A stretch of DNA of 17,234 bases from JBKCHH01 sp046302855 (GTDB lineage: Bacteria > Pseudomonadota > Alphaproteobacteria > Rickettsiales > UBA8987). The translations under genes and the position numbers were made by a program. Position 1 is the stretch's first letter. Each line of letters begins with the position of its first letter. The stretch lies in NCBI GenBank assembly GCA_046302855.1, contig JBKCHH010000071.1, forward strand, positions 1 through 17,234, in the 5' to 3' direction. Of this stretch, positions 1 through 7,318 are shown one piece after another. The notes under the pieces are model-generated. The model was not told the origin of the DNA and ran no database searches. It was given only the letters and a program-made list of their open reading frames with translations.

Positions 1-2
1 CT

Positions 3-248
3 GCAACTAATAATGCTGCTTTATTAAAAGAATTAATAGAAGAACAAAAAATACCGCAAGGGTTAAAAAGTCTTGAATTAAAAGACCGATTACTTATAGA
101 AGATTTAAATAAACTTTTAGAAGGCGCTGACATAAAAATCAACCTTATATCAATTATAAGAACAGCAAGCCTTCAACTTAGCACAACACAAGGTAACAGA
201 TTTAACCGTATATCTTATATAGTTCATTCTAATGGAAGAAGTATTTAA
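3..248 (+). CDS. 3' end of an unrecognised protein (partial)
   Basis: This open frame enters from the left edge and gives 81 residues before a TAA stop. The upstream part, including the start, lies outside the window. The visible piece has a charged, helix-like first half rich in Leu, Lys and Glu, then a more beta-like end (IRTASLQLSTTQGNRFNRIS, followed by YIVHSNGRSI). I do not recognise the family. The end faintly recalls C-termini of pseudopilin or secretion-pathway proteins, but that is only an impression. The stop lies 2 bases before a palindromic repeat, and the next gene (bamD) is convergent, so the repeat may end transcription of both. Reading as a gene rests on the uninterrupted frame, sensible composition and the stop just outside the repeat. 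Confidence 0.55.
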   Translation, partial: ATNNAALLKELIEEQKIPQGLKSLELKDRLLIEDLNKLLEGADIKINLISIIRTASLQLSTTQGNRFNRISYIVHSNGRSI

Positions 249-250
249 AG

Positions 251-393
251 AAAGCCGTCATGAGCTGAGCAGAGCAAGGCTATTGCAGAGGCAATCCAGT
301 TTATAAATACAATTTTTTAGCATATTTTTTTGAATTTTATTTACTGGATTGCCACACTTTCTAAGCAAAGCTCTCATTCGCAATGACGGTTTT
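251..393 (-). repeat. Palindromic repeat element, copy 1
   Basis: The element has nested inverted repeats. The outer arms are AAAGCCGTCA (251-260) and TGACGGTTTT (384-393), with one mismatch. The perfect inner arms are GCAATCCAGT (291-300) and ACTGGATTGC (343-352). The core between the inner arms is AT-rich. Read on the minus strand, the core matches copy 2 (4337-4465) almost base for base, including shared blocks such as AAATAAAATTCAAAAAAA and ATTGTATTTATAAACTGG. The segments between outer and inner arms differ between copies. It occupies nearly the whole gap between two convergent stop codons (248 and 400), so it could act as a two-way terminator. It resembles GTCATTGCGAG-type repeats known from Rickettsiales and other bacteria; I cannot assign a named family. 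No protein is encoded. Confidence 0.85.
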
Positions 394-399
394 CGCAAT

Positions 400-1248
400 C
401 TAACACTTAACCCCTGCCAGTTTGCAGTAGTCTTGAATGGTTTTTCTTTCTTCTTTGCCGGGGTCGTTATCGCTATTTTTAATTACCTTATAGGCAAGGG
501 CATACCATTTAGAATCTGGATAGTTATAGCCCAAAATAGCGGCGTTTTTTATTGCCTCTTTTTGAATACCAAGTGAGGCATTGGCTTCAACTAGGCGATA
601 TAAGGCCTCTTCAATTTGCGAGGTATTTTGATAATCCCTTACCACATTTTGAAAGCGGTTAATGGCAGAAACAAAATTTTTGCGTTTTAGATAAAACCTG
701 CCCACCTCCATCTCTTTACCTGCAAGAGTATTTAGCACTAAATCTTTTTTGTATTTAGAATCTTTGGCGTAATCTGTTTTTGGGAATCTTGTCATAACCT
801 CATCAAAGCCATCAAGCGCATTTTTTGCCACTACGGAATCTCGCTTAACATCGTTAATTTGGTTATAATAGCTAAGAGCCTTTAAGTAATAGATGTAAGA
901 TATATACTTATTACCCGGATTTTGCGAAATGAACTTGTCTAAAACCTCAATCGCCTTATCGTAATCCCTTCTTTCAAAGTGGCAAAAGGCTATCATACGG
1001 GTGGCATTAATAGAAAATTTAGAAAAGGGGTATAGTCTTTCAATCTCTTCAAAACTTTCAATGGCTGCCTTGTATCTAGTGGCGGCCACATCTTCTAAGG
1101 CTTTGGAATATAGGGCGTATGCCTCTTCATCTTGCGCCTCAATGGTTAGCTTTTCATCCTTGAGTGCCGCTAGGTTTTTATCTCTATTGCCAGAGCAACC
1201 AACAATAAGTAGCAGGGCGATAAGGTAAATTAACTGGAAATTCTTCAT
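400..1248 (-). CDS. bamD: Outer membrane assembly lipoprotein BamD (ComL/YfiO)
   Basis: BamD is an outer-membrane lipoprotein facing the periplasm. With BamA it forms the essential core of the machine that folds beta-barrel proteins into the outer membrane. I chose the ATG at 1248 because it gives a textbook lipoprotein signal: Lys-2, a hydrophobic stretch, then the lipobox IVGC with Cys18 as the lipidated residue. A longer frame starting at 1299 adds 17 residues that would bury the signal peptide. After the signal the protein is helical with TPR-like repeats, with typical phrases AIESFEEIERLYPFSKFS, DYDKAIEVLDKFISQNP and SAINRFQNVVRDYQNT. At 282 residues it has the normal family length. It is divergent from prmC with a 36-base gap, so their promoters must overlap or lie inside neighbouring genes. 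Its stop is 6 bases from repeat copy 1. Confidence 0.93.
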   Translation of the reverse strand: MKNFQLIYLIALLLIVGCSGNRDKNLAALKDEKLTIEAQDEEAYALYSKALEDVAATRYKAAIESFEEIERLYPFSKFSINATRMIAFCHFERRDYDKAIEVLDKFISQNPGNKYISYIYYLKALSYYNQINDVKRDSVVAKNALDGFDEVMTRFPKTDYAKDSKYKKDLVLNTLAGKEMEVGRFYLKRKNFVSAINRFQNVVRDYQNTSQIEEALYRLVEANASLGIQKEAIKNAAILGYNYPDSKWYALAYKVIKNSDNDPGKEERKTIQDYCKLAGVKC

Positions 1249-1284
1249 GAATTCTTTAAGAGTGTTTTCTTGAGCTCCAAGTCT

Positions 1285-2115
1285 ATGAAAATAAAACAAT
1301 TATTACAAGTGGGAAGTTTGTTATTGAACAAAATAGAAGGTGGTAATCTAGATGCAAGGCTACTGCTTGAACATACCTTAAACTTTACTCAAAAAGAACT
1401 TTTTTTAAACCTGCATAAACCAGCAGATAATAGCCAAGTAGTCAAATACCTTTTGTTAATCCGCAAAAGAAAAGCAAAAATGCCAGTTGCTAAAATTATT
1501 GGTAGTAAAGAATTCTATGGCCTTACATTTAAAACCAGCACCGCTACTTTAGATCCAAGGCCTGATAGTGAAACCCTAATTGAGGCAATTTGTAAGGTAT
1601 ATAATTCTAATGATAATTTAAGGGTTCTAGAACTAGGCGTTGGCAGCGGTTGCCTTATTATTACCCTGCTAACCTTATTTTCTAATATGAAAGGGGTTGC
1701 GGTAGATGCATCTAAAAAAGCATTAAATATAGCGAAAGAAAATGCTAAAAATCATAAGGTTAGTAATAGATTGCACCTAATAGAATCTAACTGGTTTAGT
1801 AAGGTTGTGGGCAAGTTTGATATTATAATTTCTAACCCGCCCTATATTCCAAATAATGAAGTTTTGGCAAAAGAACTAAGCTATGAGCCATCCCTTGCCC
1901 TATTTGCAGGAAGTGATGGGCTAGATGCCTATAGTTTAATAATCCCCAAAATGGCTAGTTTTTTAAACAAAAATGGCAGGGTGTTTTTAGAAATAGGCTT
2001 TGGGCAAAAAGAAAAGGTGGAAGAAATAATCACCCAAAACGGTTTTCTACTACAAAAGGTTCACAAAGACTTAAGCGGAATAGAGAGGTGCTTGGAGTTT
2101 GCAATGGCAAAATAA
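1285..2115 (+). CDS. prmC: Peptide chain release factor N5-glutamine methyltransferase PrmC (HemK)
   Basis: PrmC methylates the glutamine of the GGQ motif in release factors RF1 and RF2, using S-adenosylmethionine, which speeds translation termination. The N-terminal helical domain (about 1-75) precedes a Rossmann-type methyltransferase domain. The SAM-binding motif is LELGVGSG (115-122), and the catalytic NPPY motif that holds the target glutamine amide is at 184-187. PRPDSE (91-96) matches the usual PRP(D/E)TE. The 276-residue length is normal. I prefer the ATG at 1285 to an in-frame TTG at 1270; GAG about 10 bases upstream is the only weak Shine-Dalgarno match. ccoG follows on the same strand. 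In many genomes prmC sits beside prfA, but no prfA is in view. Confidence 0.93.
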   Translation: MKIKQLLQVGSLLLNKIEGGNLDARLLLEHTLNFTQKELFLNLHKPADNSQVVKYLLLIRKRKAKMPVAKIIGSKEFYGLTFKTSTATLDPRPDSETLIEAICKVYNSNDNLRVLELGVGSGCLIITLLTLFSNMKGVAVDASKKALNIAKENAKNHKVSNRLHLIESNWFSKVVGKFDIIISNPPYIPNNEVLAKELSYEPSLALFAGSDGLDAYSLIIPKMASFLNKNGRVFLEIGFGQKEKVEEIITQNGFLLQKVHKDLSGIERCLEFAMAK

Positions 2116-2140
2116 AAACCTTCATGTTAATAAACCCATC

Positions 2141-3529
2141 ATGTCCAAAATCTATCAAAAATCAGTAAAGGGGAAGATAAGAAATATAAAATGGGTAGTA
2201 TTGGCCTTAACCCTATCACTATACTACGGCACGCCTTGGCTAAGGTGGAACAGGGGTGATGGCATTCCAAACCAAGCCATATTAATTGATAGTAGCACAC
2301 AAAAAATCTTTCTGTTTAATTTAGAAATTTGGCCACAGGAACTTTACCTGCTAATGATTCTAATGATAATTTCTGCCCTTTCCCTATTTGCCATTACTGC
2401 CCTTTTTGGCAGAATATGGTGTGGCTTTACCTGCCCGCAAACCATCTGGACCGACCTATTCTACCTAGTAGAAAGGCTGGTTGAGGGGGATAGAAATCAA
2501 AGAATTATTAACGATAGAAAGTTAAACGAACCCAAAGTTATCTTCCGCAAAATAGTAAAGCACACTATATGGTTAATTATTGCCTTTTTAACTGGCGGGG
2601 CAATTATCCTTTATTTTAATGATGCGCCAACGCTAGCAGAACAGTTTTTTGTAGGCAAAGCAGGGGGCAATGCCTATATATTCTGCGGAATTATAACTTT
2701 CACCACCTATCTTCTAGCTGGCTTTGCAAGGGAAAAGGTGTGCACCGATATGTGCCCTTGGCCAAAATTTCAATCTGCCATGTTTGATAAGGATTCTATT
2801 ATAGTTACCTATCAAGAATGGCGTGGTGAACCAAGGGGGGCTAGAAGCAAAAACGAAACTTCTAGCATGAAGGGTGATTGTGTGGATTGCGGGCAATGTG
2901 TGGCTGTTTGCCCAACTGGGGTGGATATAAGAAATGGCGTTCAGCTAGATTGCATAGGCTGTGGGCTTTGCATAGATGCCTGTAATGAAATTATGGATAA
3001 GGTTGGCTTGCCACAAGAGCTAATAACCTTTGATACGCTAAATAATCAAGAGAGTTTAAAAAATACTGGCAAAAAACTAGGTCTGCATTTTTTTAGATTT
3101 AAACCCATAGCCTATCTATTATTTTTAACCCTATTTAGCGGAATTTTTGTGCATTTGCTTGTTTCAAGAACCATGTTTGAAGCCTCAATTGAGCATGAAA
3201 ATTATCCACTAAAGGTTATGCTTTCTAACGGCTCTATAAGAAATTCCTACAATTTAAAACTGGTGAATAAAAACAAGGTGGAGCAAAATTTCTCTATTAA
3301 TATTTCAGGGCTAAAAAACCACTGCCTTTCTTTTGATGGGGCCGATTTTAGCCAATGCCTGCAAGGTTTAGAGTTATTAATACCGGCTAGGGGCACAATT
3401 AATCAAAAAATCTTTGTGCAAGTGGCAGGGGATAAGGTTGATAAAGATATTCAAAAGATTGTTTTTTCTATAAAATCTGTTGGCACAGTTAATCAGCAGA
3501 GAGAAAAAACCGGCGTGTTTATGAATTAG
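2141..3529 (+). CDS. ccoG: Cytochrome c oxidase accessory protein CcoG (FixG), ferredoxin-type
   Basis: CcoG is an inner-membrane iron-sulfur protein that helps assemble cbb3-type cytochrome oxidase; work in Rhodobacter indicates it reduces Cu(II) for copper delivery. The 462-residue product shows about five membrane segments (near 18-32, 68-90, 140-158, 176-195 and 322-342). The signature GRIWCGFTCPQTIWTDLF spans 90-107, a second Cys pair CTDMC is at 201-205, and two 4Fe-4S ferredoxin motifs follow: Cys 247, 250, 253, 257 and Cys 271, 274, 277, 281. The last 110 residues form the Ig-like FixG C-terminal domain. I chose the ATG at 2141. A TTG at 2099, inside the end of prmC, would add 14 residues that do not look conserved. 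No clear Shine-Dalgarno is seen. No cbb3 subunit genes are in the window. The gene ends 7 bases from the convergent holB stop. Confidence 0.95.
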   Translation: MSKIYQKSVKGKIRNIKWVVLALTLSLYYGTPWLRWNRGDGIPNQAILIDSSTQKIFLFNLEIWPQELYLLMILMIISALSLFAITALFGRIWCGFTCPQTIWTDLFYLVERLVEGDRNQRIINDRKLNEPKVIFRKIVKHTIWLIIAFLTGGAIILYFNDAPTLAEQFFVGKAGGNAYIFCGIITFTTYLLAGFAREKVCTDMCPWPKFQSAMFDKDSIIVTYQEWRGEPRGARSKNETSSMKGDCVDCGQCVAVCPTGVDIRNGVQLDCIGCGLCIDACNEIMDKVGLPQELITFDTLNNQESLKNTGKKLGLHFFRFKPIAYLLFLTLFSGIFVHLLVSRTMFEASIEHENYPLKVMLSNGSIRNSYNLKLVNKNKVEQNFSINISGLKNHCLSFDGADFSQCLQGLELLIPARGTINQKIFVQVAGDKVDKDIQKIVFSIKSVGTVNQQREKTGVFMN

Positions 3530-3536
3530 GGAACTT

Positions 3537-4301
3537 TTAACCCACCTTCCCCTTAGTTATCAAAAACAAATCCTCCTTATTAAGGGAGAATTTTTCGGCT
3601 AAGGAACCATATAGCAAAAGCTCCTGCCTTAAATCTATTGAGGGATTTTCCTTTTCGCAAATAATAGCATCGATAATTTTGGCAAATTTGTTATAGTCGC
3701 TGGTGATTTTGGCAATTTTTTTGAAGTCTAGTTTTTGTTCCGCCAATGCCTCAATAATGCTATTTACCAAATCTAGGTTATTTTCTGTTTCATAATAACC
3801 ATTACTTCTAGCTAACAGTTTTTCTTCATAAGAAATCAGTTCGCTTTTTTTAGGCAAAAACCGCACCACTGAACATCTAGATTTTATGGTAGGCAGAATG
3901 TTTAATAAATTAGTAGCGGTTAGAAAAATAAAGCAGTTTTGTGGCGGTTCTTCCAAAATTTTTAGCAGGGCATTAGAGGCTTGAATGTTTAAATTATGTA
4001 GCGAATCAACCAATGCCACCTTGTAGCCGGAATAGAAGGATTTCTTGCGAAAAAAGGCAATCATTTCCCTTATTTCATCCACCTTTATAGTAGATTTTTC
4101 ATCTTCTTTAAGTTCACTTTTGCTAAGCTCGAAATAATCAAGATGCTCAAATTCATTTAGCTTTTCGCTTAATGAATATTCTACTGAATGGGTTTTTGAA
4201 TTTACAATTTTGCTGGCTAAACTTCTTATTATCTTGTGCTTTTCTAACCCTTCTGGGCCCAAAAAAATTAACCCCTTGTTGTTGTTTAAATCTAGTTGCA
4301 T
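3537..4301 (-). CDS. holB: DNA polymerase III subunit delta' (HolB)
   Basis: Delta' is the stator of the clamp loader that places the beta clamp on DNA. It is an AAA+ fold protein that normally does not hydrolyse ATP. The N-terminus carries a degenerate P-loop (GPEGLEKHK, 15-23). The family hallmark ASNALLKILEEPP is at 108-120, followed by FIFLTATNLLNILPTIKSRC with the SRC motif at 141-143, which in the family supplies the arginine finger. At 254 residues it is shorter than the roughly 330 of E. coli HolB. I see no zinc-binding cysteine cluster, and the C-terminal collar domain is probably reduced. It lies downstream of argJ, separated by repeat copy 2. Its first codons are duplicated on the far side of that repeat (see 4468-4489). 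Usual neighbours such as tmk and metG are not present. Confidence 0.88.
   Translation of the reverse strand: MQLDLNNNKGLIFLGPEGLEKHKIIRSLASKIVNSKTHSVEYSLSEKLNEFEHLDYFELSKSELKEDEKSTIKVDEIREMIAFFRKKSFYSGYKVALVDSLHNLNIQASNALLKILEEPPQNCFIFLTATNLLNILPTIKSRCSVVRFLPKKSELISYEEKLLARSNGYYETENNLDLVNSIIEALAEQKLDFKKIAKITSDYNKFAKIIDAIICEKENPSIDLRQELLLYGSLAEKFSLNKEDLFLITKGKVG
4280..4294. repeat. Direct repeat, left copy (start of holB)
   Basis: TGTTGTTTAAATCTA occurs perfectly here, inside codons 3-7 of holB, and again at 4468-4482 on the other side of palindromic element copy 2. The 15-base direct repeats thus bracket the element. The left copy is separated from the element's left arm by 42 bases, so this is not a simple target-site duplication that abuts the insert. 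Confidence 0.8.
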
Positions 4302-4336
4302 AATACCCCAAAACTGCAGAATAGAGGGGCATAAAA

Positions 4337-4465
4337 GTCATTGCGAGGAGGCTGAAAGCCGACGCGGCAATCCAGAAAAATAAAATTCAAAAAAAATGCC
4401 ACGAAAATTGTATTTATAAACTGGATTGCCACGCATAGCTTCGCTATGCTCGCAATGACGGCTTT
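4337..4465 (+). repeat. Palindromic repeat element, copy 2
   Basis: The outer inverted arms are GTCATTGCGAG (4337-4347) and CTCGCAATGAC (4449-4459), perfect over 11 bases. The inner arms GGCAATCCAG (4366-4375) and CTGGATTGCC (4421-4430) are perfect over 10. The core matches the reverse complement of copy 1, so the two copies are inverted relative to each other. The right shoulder contains a small hairpin, ATAGCTTCGCTAT (4435-4447), that copy 1 lacks. It lies between argJ and holB on the same strand. A 15-base direct repeat brackets the region. The frame through it (4292-4489, minus) encodes only repeat-derived peptide, so I do not call a gene there. Confidence 0.88.
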
Positions 4466-4467
4466 CC

Positions 4468-4489
4468 TGTTGTTTAAATCTAAAATCAT
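4468..4489 (-). pseudogene. Duplicated 5' remnant of holB next to the argJ stop
   Basis: Directly after the argJ TAA (4490-4492) comes ATGATTTTAGATTTAAACAA, reading MILDLNN on the minus strand. The intact holB begins MQLDLNN from ATGCAACTAGATTTAAACAA. The two share 15 identical bases plus the ATG. The remnant then runs into repeat copy 2. The simplest reading is that holB once started immediately after argJ and that the event that brought the repeat duplicated the start region, leaving a new functional start at 4301. This is inference from two aligned short stretches; the order of events cannot be seen. Confidence 0.5.
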
Positions 4490-5689
4490 TTAACTTCTAT
4501 AGCTGGCGTTTATTTTTATATAGTCGTAAGAAAAATCGCAAGTATAGATGGTTGCCTTTTCTTTACCTAAGCCTAAATTTAGCTCTATTAAAATATCCTT
4601 ACCCTTCATATAATTAGCACAATCATTTTCACTGTAATTTTTAGAAACTGCACCCTTTTCTGCCACTAGAATACTACCAATTTTTAAGGTGATTTTATTT
4701 TCATCTAGCTTATATCCCGCCTTTCCAGCCCCAGCTATAATTCTTCCCCAATTAGGGTCAGAGGCAAAAAGGGCAGTTTTAACCAGTGGAGAATTGGCTA
4801 TTGCCAAGCCCACCTCCTTTGCCATTTTATAAGACTTTGCCCCTAAAATATTAATAGTGATGAACTTGGTTATGCCCTCGCCATCCCTTATTACCAGCTG
4901 TGCCAGCTCTTGATTAATTTGGGTAAATTTTTCAGCGAAGTCTTTTAAGTCCTTATCATTTTTAACTGGGCTGTGATTGCTAGTTCCAAGGGCAAAGGCA
5001 AGGATGGTATCTGAAGTAGAGGTATCTGAATCCACCGTTATACAGTTGTAAGATTCTTCCGCTGTTTTGGAAAGTAGCTTTTGCAAATAGCTACCAGAAA
5101 TTTTTGCATCTGTAAAAATAAAGCCAAGCATGGTTGCCATGCTGGGTGCTATCATTCCGCTACCCTTTATAAAACCAATAATATTTACCTTTTCCCCATT
5201 TATAATGGCGGTTTTATGAATAAGTTTGGGGAAGGTGTCAGTTGTTAAAATAGCCTTGGCGGCTTGCTCATAAGCGTTTTCACTAGCATTTTTTATAAGT
5301 TCTGGGATTTTTTTTACTATTAAGCCCTCATCAAAATCTTGCCCAATAATGCCAGTTGAGGCAACAAACACTTCACTTTTTTTAATTTTTAGATTTTTCG
5401 CAACCGCCTTAACGGTATTTTCTACAATTTCCTTGCCCCTTTTCCCTAAAAAGACATTAGAAAAGCCAGCATTTACTATTAATGCCCTTGCCTTTTTTTC
5501 TCGAATAATTTTCTTGCACCATTTTACCGGCTCCCCCACAATGGAATTTTTGGTGAAGATACCTGCCACGCTTGTGTTTTTGGGCATTATGGCAAGCATT
5601 AGATCATCCCTATTCTTATACCTCATGCCACTAAAGGCAGATGATAGGTATAGACCACTAATTACTTTTATTGATGGAAATTTATTCAT
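4490..5689 (-). CDS. argJ: Bifunctional ornithine acetyltransferase / N-acetylglutamate synthase ArgJ
   Basis: ArgJ transfers the acetyl group from N-acetylornithine to glutamate, recycling it in arginine synthesis; some members also use acetyl-CoA. The protein is made as a precursor that cuts itself into alpha and beta chains. The cleavage site is clear in GSGMIAPSMATMLGF, between Ala185 and Thr186, and Thr186 becomes the nucleophile. The oxyanion-hole pair is Thr112-Gly113 in ASTGIIG, and TTDTFPK (149-155) is also typical. The length of 399 is normal. One usually well-kept stretch, NSGNAN(A/T)xTG, here reads NAGFSNVFLG (73-82), so it is diverged. It is divergent from lysK with a 44-base gap. 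No other arg genes are in view. Confidence 0.93.
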   Translation of the reverse strand: MNKFPSIKVISGLYLSSAFSGMRYKNRDDLMLAIMPKNTSVAGIFTKNSIVGEPVKWCKKIIREKKARALIVNAGFSNVFLGKRGKEIVENTVKAVAKNLKIKKSEVFVASTGIIGQDFDEGLIVKKIPELIKNASENAYEQAAKAILTTDTFPKLIHKTAIINGEKVNIIGFIKGSGMIAPSMATMLGFIFTDAKISGSYLQKLLSKTAEESYNCITVDSDTSTSDTILAFALGTSNHSPVKNDKDLKDFAEKFTQINQELAQLVIRDGEGITKFITINILGAKSYKMAKEVGLAIANSPLVKTALFASDPNWGRIIAGAGKAGYKLDENKITLKIGSILVAEKGAVSKNYSENDCANYMKGKDILIELNLGLGKEKATIYTCDFSYDYIKINASYRS

Positions 5690-5706
5690 AAGCCTATATT
5701 AATGCT

Positions 5707-5720
5707 TTCCTAAAAAGGAA
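5707..5720. promoter_or_regulatory. Small inverted repeat between argJ and lysK
   Basis: TTCCT and AGGAA form a 5-bp perfect inverted repeat around AAAA in the 44-base gap between the divergent argJ and lysK genes. It lies just upstream of the lysK ribosome binding site AAAGG (5722-5726, 7 bases before the ATG). It could be an operator, a 5' UTR hairpin or chance; at this length chance is quite possible. Confidence 0.25.
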
Positions 5721-5733
5721 TAAAGGAAAAAAT

Positions 5734-7284
5734 ATGAATCCAGAAGAATATCTTAAAACTACCGTTTGGCCGTTTGAAGAGGCTAGAAAAATAAAAGAAA
5801 GGGCAGAAAAACTTGGCAAAAAATTAGTTATTTTTGAAACTGGTTATGGACCATCTGGCTTGCCTCACATTGGCACTTTTGGTGAGGTTTTTCGCACGCA
5901 GATGGTGATTAATGCTTTCAAAAAAATATCTAATATTCCAACCAAACTAATTGCTTTTTCAGATGATGTGGATGGGCTAAGAAAGGTTCCAGATAATATT
6001 CCAAACCGTGAACTTATTGCCAACTATTTGGGCTACCCTCTAACGCAAGTACCAGACCCATTTGGTGAAGAAAAGAGCTTTGGCGATTATATGAACAATA
6101 AGCTAAAATCTTTCCTCAACCGCTTTGGCTTTGAGTATGAATTTATGAGTGCTACTGAATGCTACAAAAGTGGCAGGTTTGATGCTGCACTACAAAAAGT
6201 TCTAGACAATTATGATGAGGTGTTAAAAATAATGCTCCCCCATCTAGGTGGAGAAAGGCAAAAGACCTATTCCCCCTTTATGCCCATTGATGCAAAATCA
6301 GGCAGAGTTTTGCAAACCGGCGTTGAAAGTATAAACCCCAACAAGGGCACAGTAATTTATAGGGATGAAGAAGGCGCGGAAAAAGAAATCTCTGTTTTTA
6401 AAGGCGGTGTAAAACTGCAGTGGAAGCCAGATTTCGGTATGAGGTGGGCGGTTTTAGGCGTAGATTATGAAATTTTTGGTAAGGAACATCAGGCCTCTAG
6501 CGAACTTTATATTTCTATATGCAAATTACTTGGCGGTAATCCCCCCATAAACTTTGTTTACGAGCTGTTTTTGGATGAAAAGGGCGAGAAAATTTCAAAA
6601 TCTAAGGGAAACGGCATTTCTATAGATGATTGGTTAAAATATGGCACGAATGAAAGCCTTGCCCTCTATATGTTTCAATCACCTAAAAAGGCAAAAAAGC
6701 TATATTTTGATGTAATTCCAAAAAGTGTGGATGAATATTTGCTATTTGCCGATAGGTTCCACAGCCAAACTGAAGCAGAAAGGCTAAATAACCCAGCCTA
6801 TCACATTCACAACGCTGTTGTTCCAAAACACAATCTACCCATTAACTTTTCAATGTTGCTGAATTTAGCATCAGTTTGTAACCCAGATAATGATGATATC
6901 TTGTGGGGTTTTGTGCTAAGATACGCCCCACAAATTGATAAAAATAATTCATCCGAACTGGCAAAGCTAATAACCCACGCTAGGAAATATTATGATGATT
7001 TTATAAAGCCAAATAAGCAGTTTAGAAGCCCAAATGAAAAGGAAAGGCTAGCGATTGAAGATTTGCGAAGCGAGCTTTCATTAACCAATGCCACTAGTGC
7101 TGATGAACTGCAAACCCTTGTATTTTCAATAGGAAAAAAACATGGGTTTGAGAATTTAAGCGAATGGTTTTCTTGCCTTTACCAAGTTCTGCTTGGCTCA
7201 ACGCAGGGGCCAAAGATGGGCTCCTTCATAGCAATTTTTGGCAAGGATAACTTTATTGAACTAATAGACGGAGCTATTGTGTAG
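5734..7284 (+). CDS. lysK: Class I lysyl-tRNA synthetase
   Basis: This enzyme charges tRNA-Lys with lysine. It belongs to the class I (archaeal-type) family, unrelated in fold to the class II LysRS of most bacteria, and is found in most archaea, alphaproteobacteria and spirochaetes. The class I signatures are both present: PSGLPHIGTFGE at 40-51 (the HIGH motif) and KISKSKG at 286-292 (the KMSKS motif). The start is supported by a good Shine-Dalgarno, AAAGG, 7 bases upstream. The 516-residue length fits bacterial members, with a helical anticodon-binding C-terminal part. Two small genes follow closely and the unit ends at the terminator at 7717-7751. No class II lysS is seen in the window, as expected if this is the only LysRS. 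Confidence 0.95.
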   Translation: MNPEEYLKTTVWPFEEARKIKERAEKLGKKLVIFETGYGPSGLPHIGTFGEVFRTQMVINAFKKISNIPTKLIAFSDDVDGLRKVPDNIPNRELIANYLGYPLTQVPDPFGEEKSFGDYMNNKLKSFLNRFGFEYEFMSATECYKSGRFDAALQKVLDNYDEVLKIMLPHLGGERQKTYSPFMPIDAKSGRVLQTGVESINPNKGTVIYRDEEGAEKEISVFKGGVKLQWKPDFGMRWAVLGVDYEIFGKEHQASSELYISICKLLGGNPPINFVYELFLDEKGEKISKSKGNGISIDDWLKYGTNESLALYMFQSPKKAKKLYFDVIPKSVDEYLLFADRFHSQTEAERLNNPAYHIHNAVVPKHNLPINFSMLLNLASVCNPDNDDILWGFVLRYAPQIDKNNSSELAKLITHARKYYDDFIKPNKQFRSPNEKERLAIEDLRSELSLTNATSADELQTLVFSIGKKHGFENLSEWFSCLYQVLLGSTQGPKMGSFIAIFGKDNFIELIDGAIV

Positions 7285-7318
7285 GATTATTATTGTCTTC
7301 TATCTTTATAAAAAAATT

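Noticed and set aside
251..393. Repeat as an insertion sequence with transposase
   Set aside because: Only about 130-145 bases long with no coding capacity for a transposase; at most non-autonomous.
349..576. 75-codon plus-strand frame over the bamD end and repeat copy 1
   Set aside because: It begins inside the repeat and runs antisense to the well-supported bamD. Its product looks like no known protein.
1001..1228. 75-codon plus-strand frame antisense to bamD
   Set aside because: Shadow frame with Ser/Ala/Leu-rich composition, opposite the clear BamD coding sequence and its signal peptide.
2714..2896. 60-codon minus-strand frame antisense to ccoG
   Set aside because: Lies opposite the conserved cysteine motifs of CcoG; no start signal or family match.
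4153..4341. 62-codon minus-strand frame over the holB start
   Set aside because: Out of frame with holB over its conserved N-terminus and contains repeat and spacer sequence only.
251..4465. Palindromic repeats as a CRISPR array
   Set aside because: Copies are kilobases apart, in opposite orientation, without regular spacers or cas genes.
5349..5702. 117-codon plus-strand frame antisense to argJ
   Set aside because: Long by chance opposite a strongly supported gene; its product has the hydrophobic bias typical of an antisense shadow.
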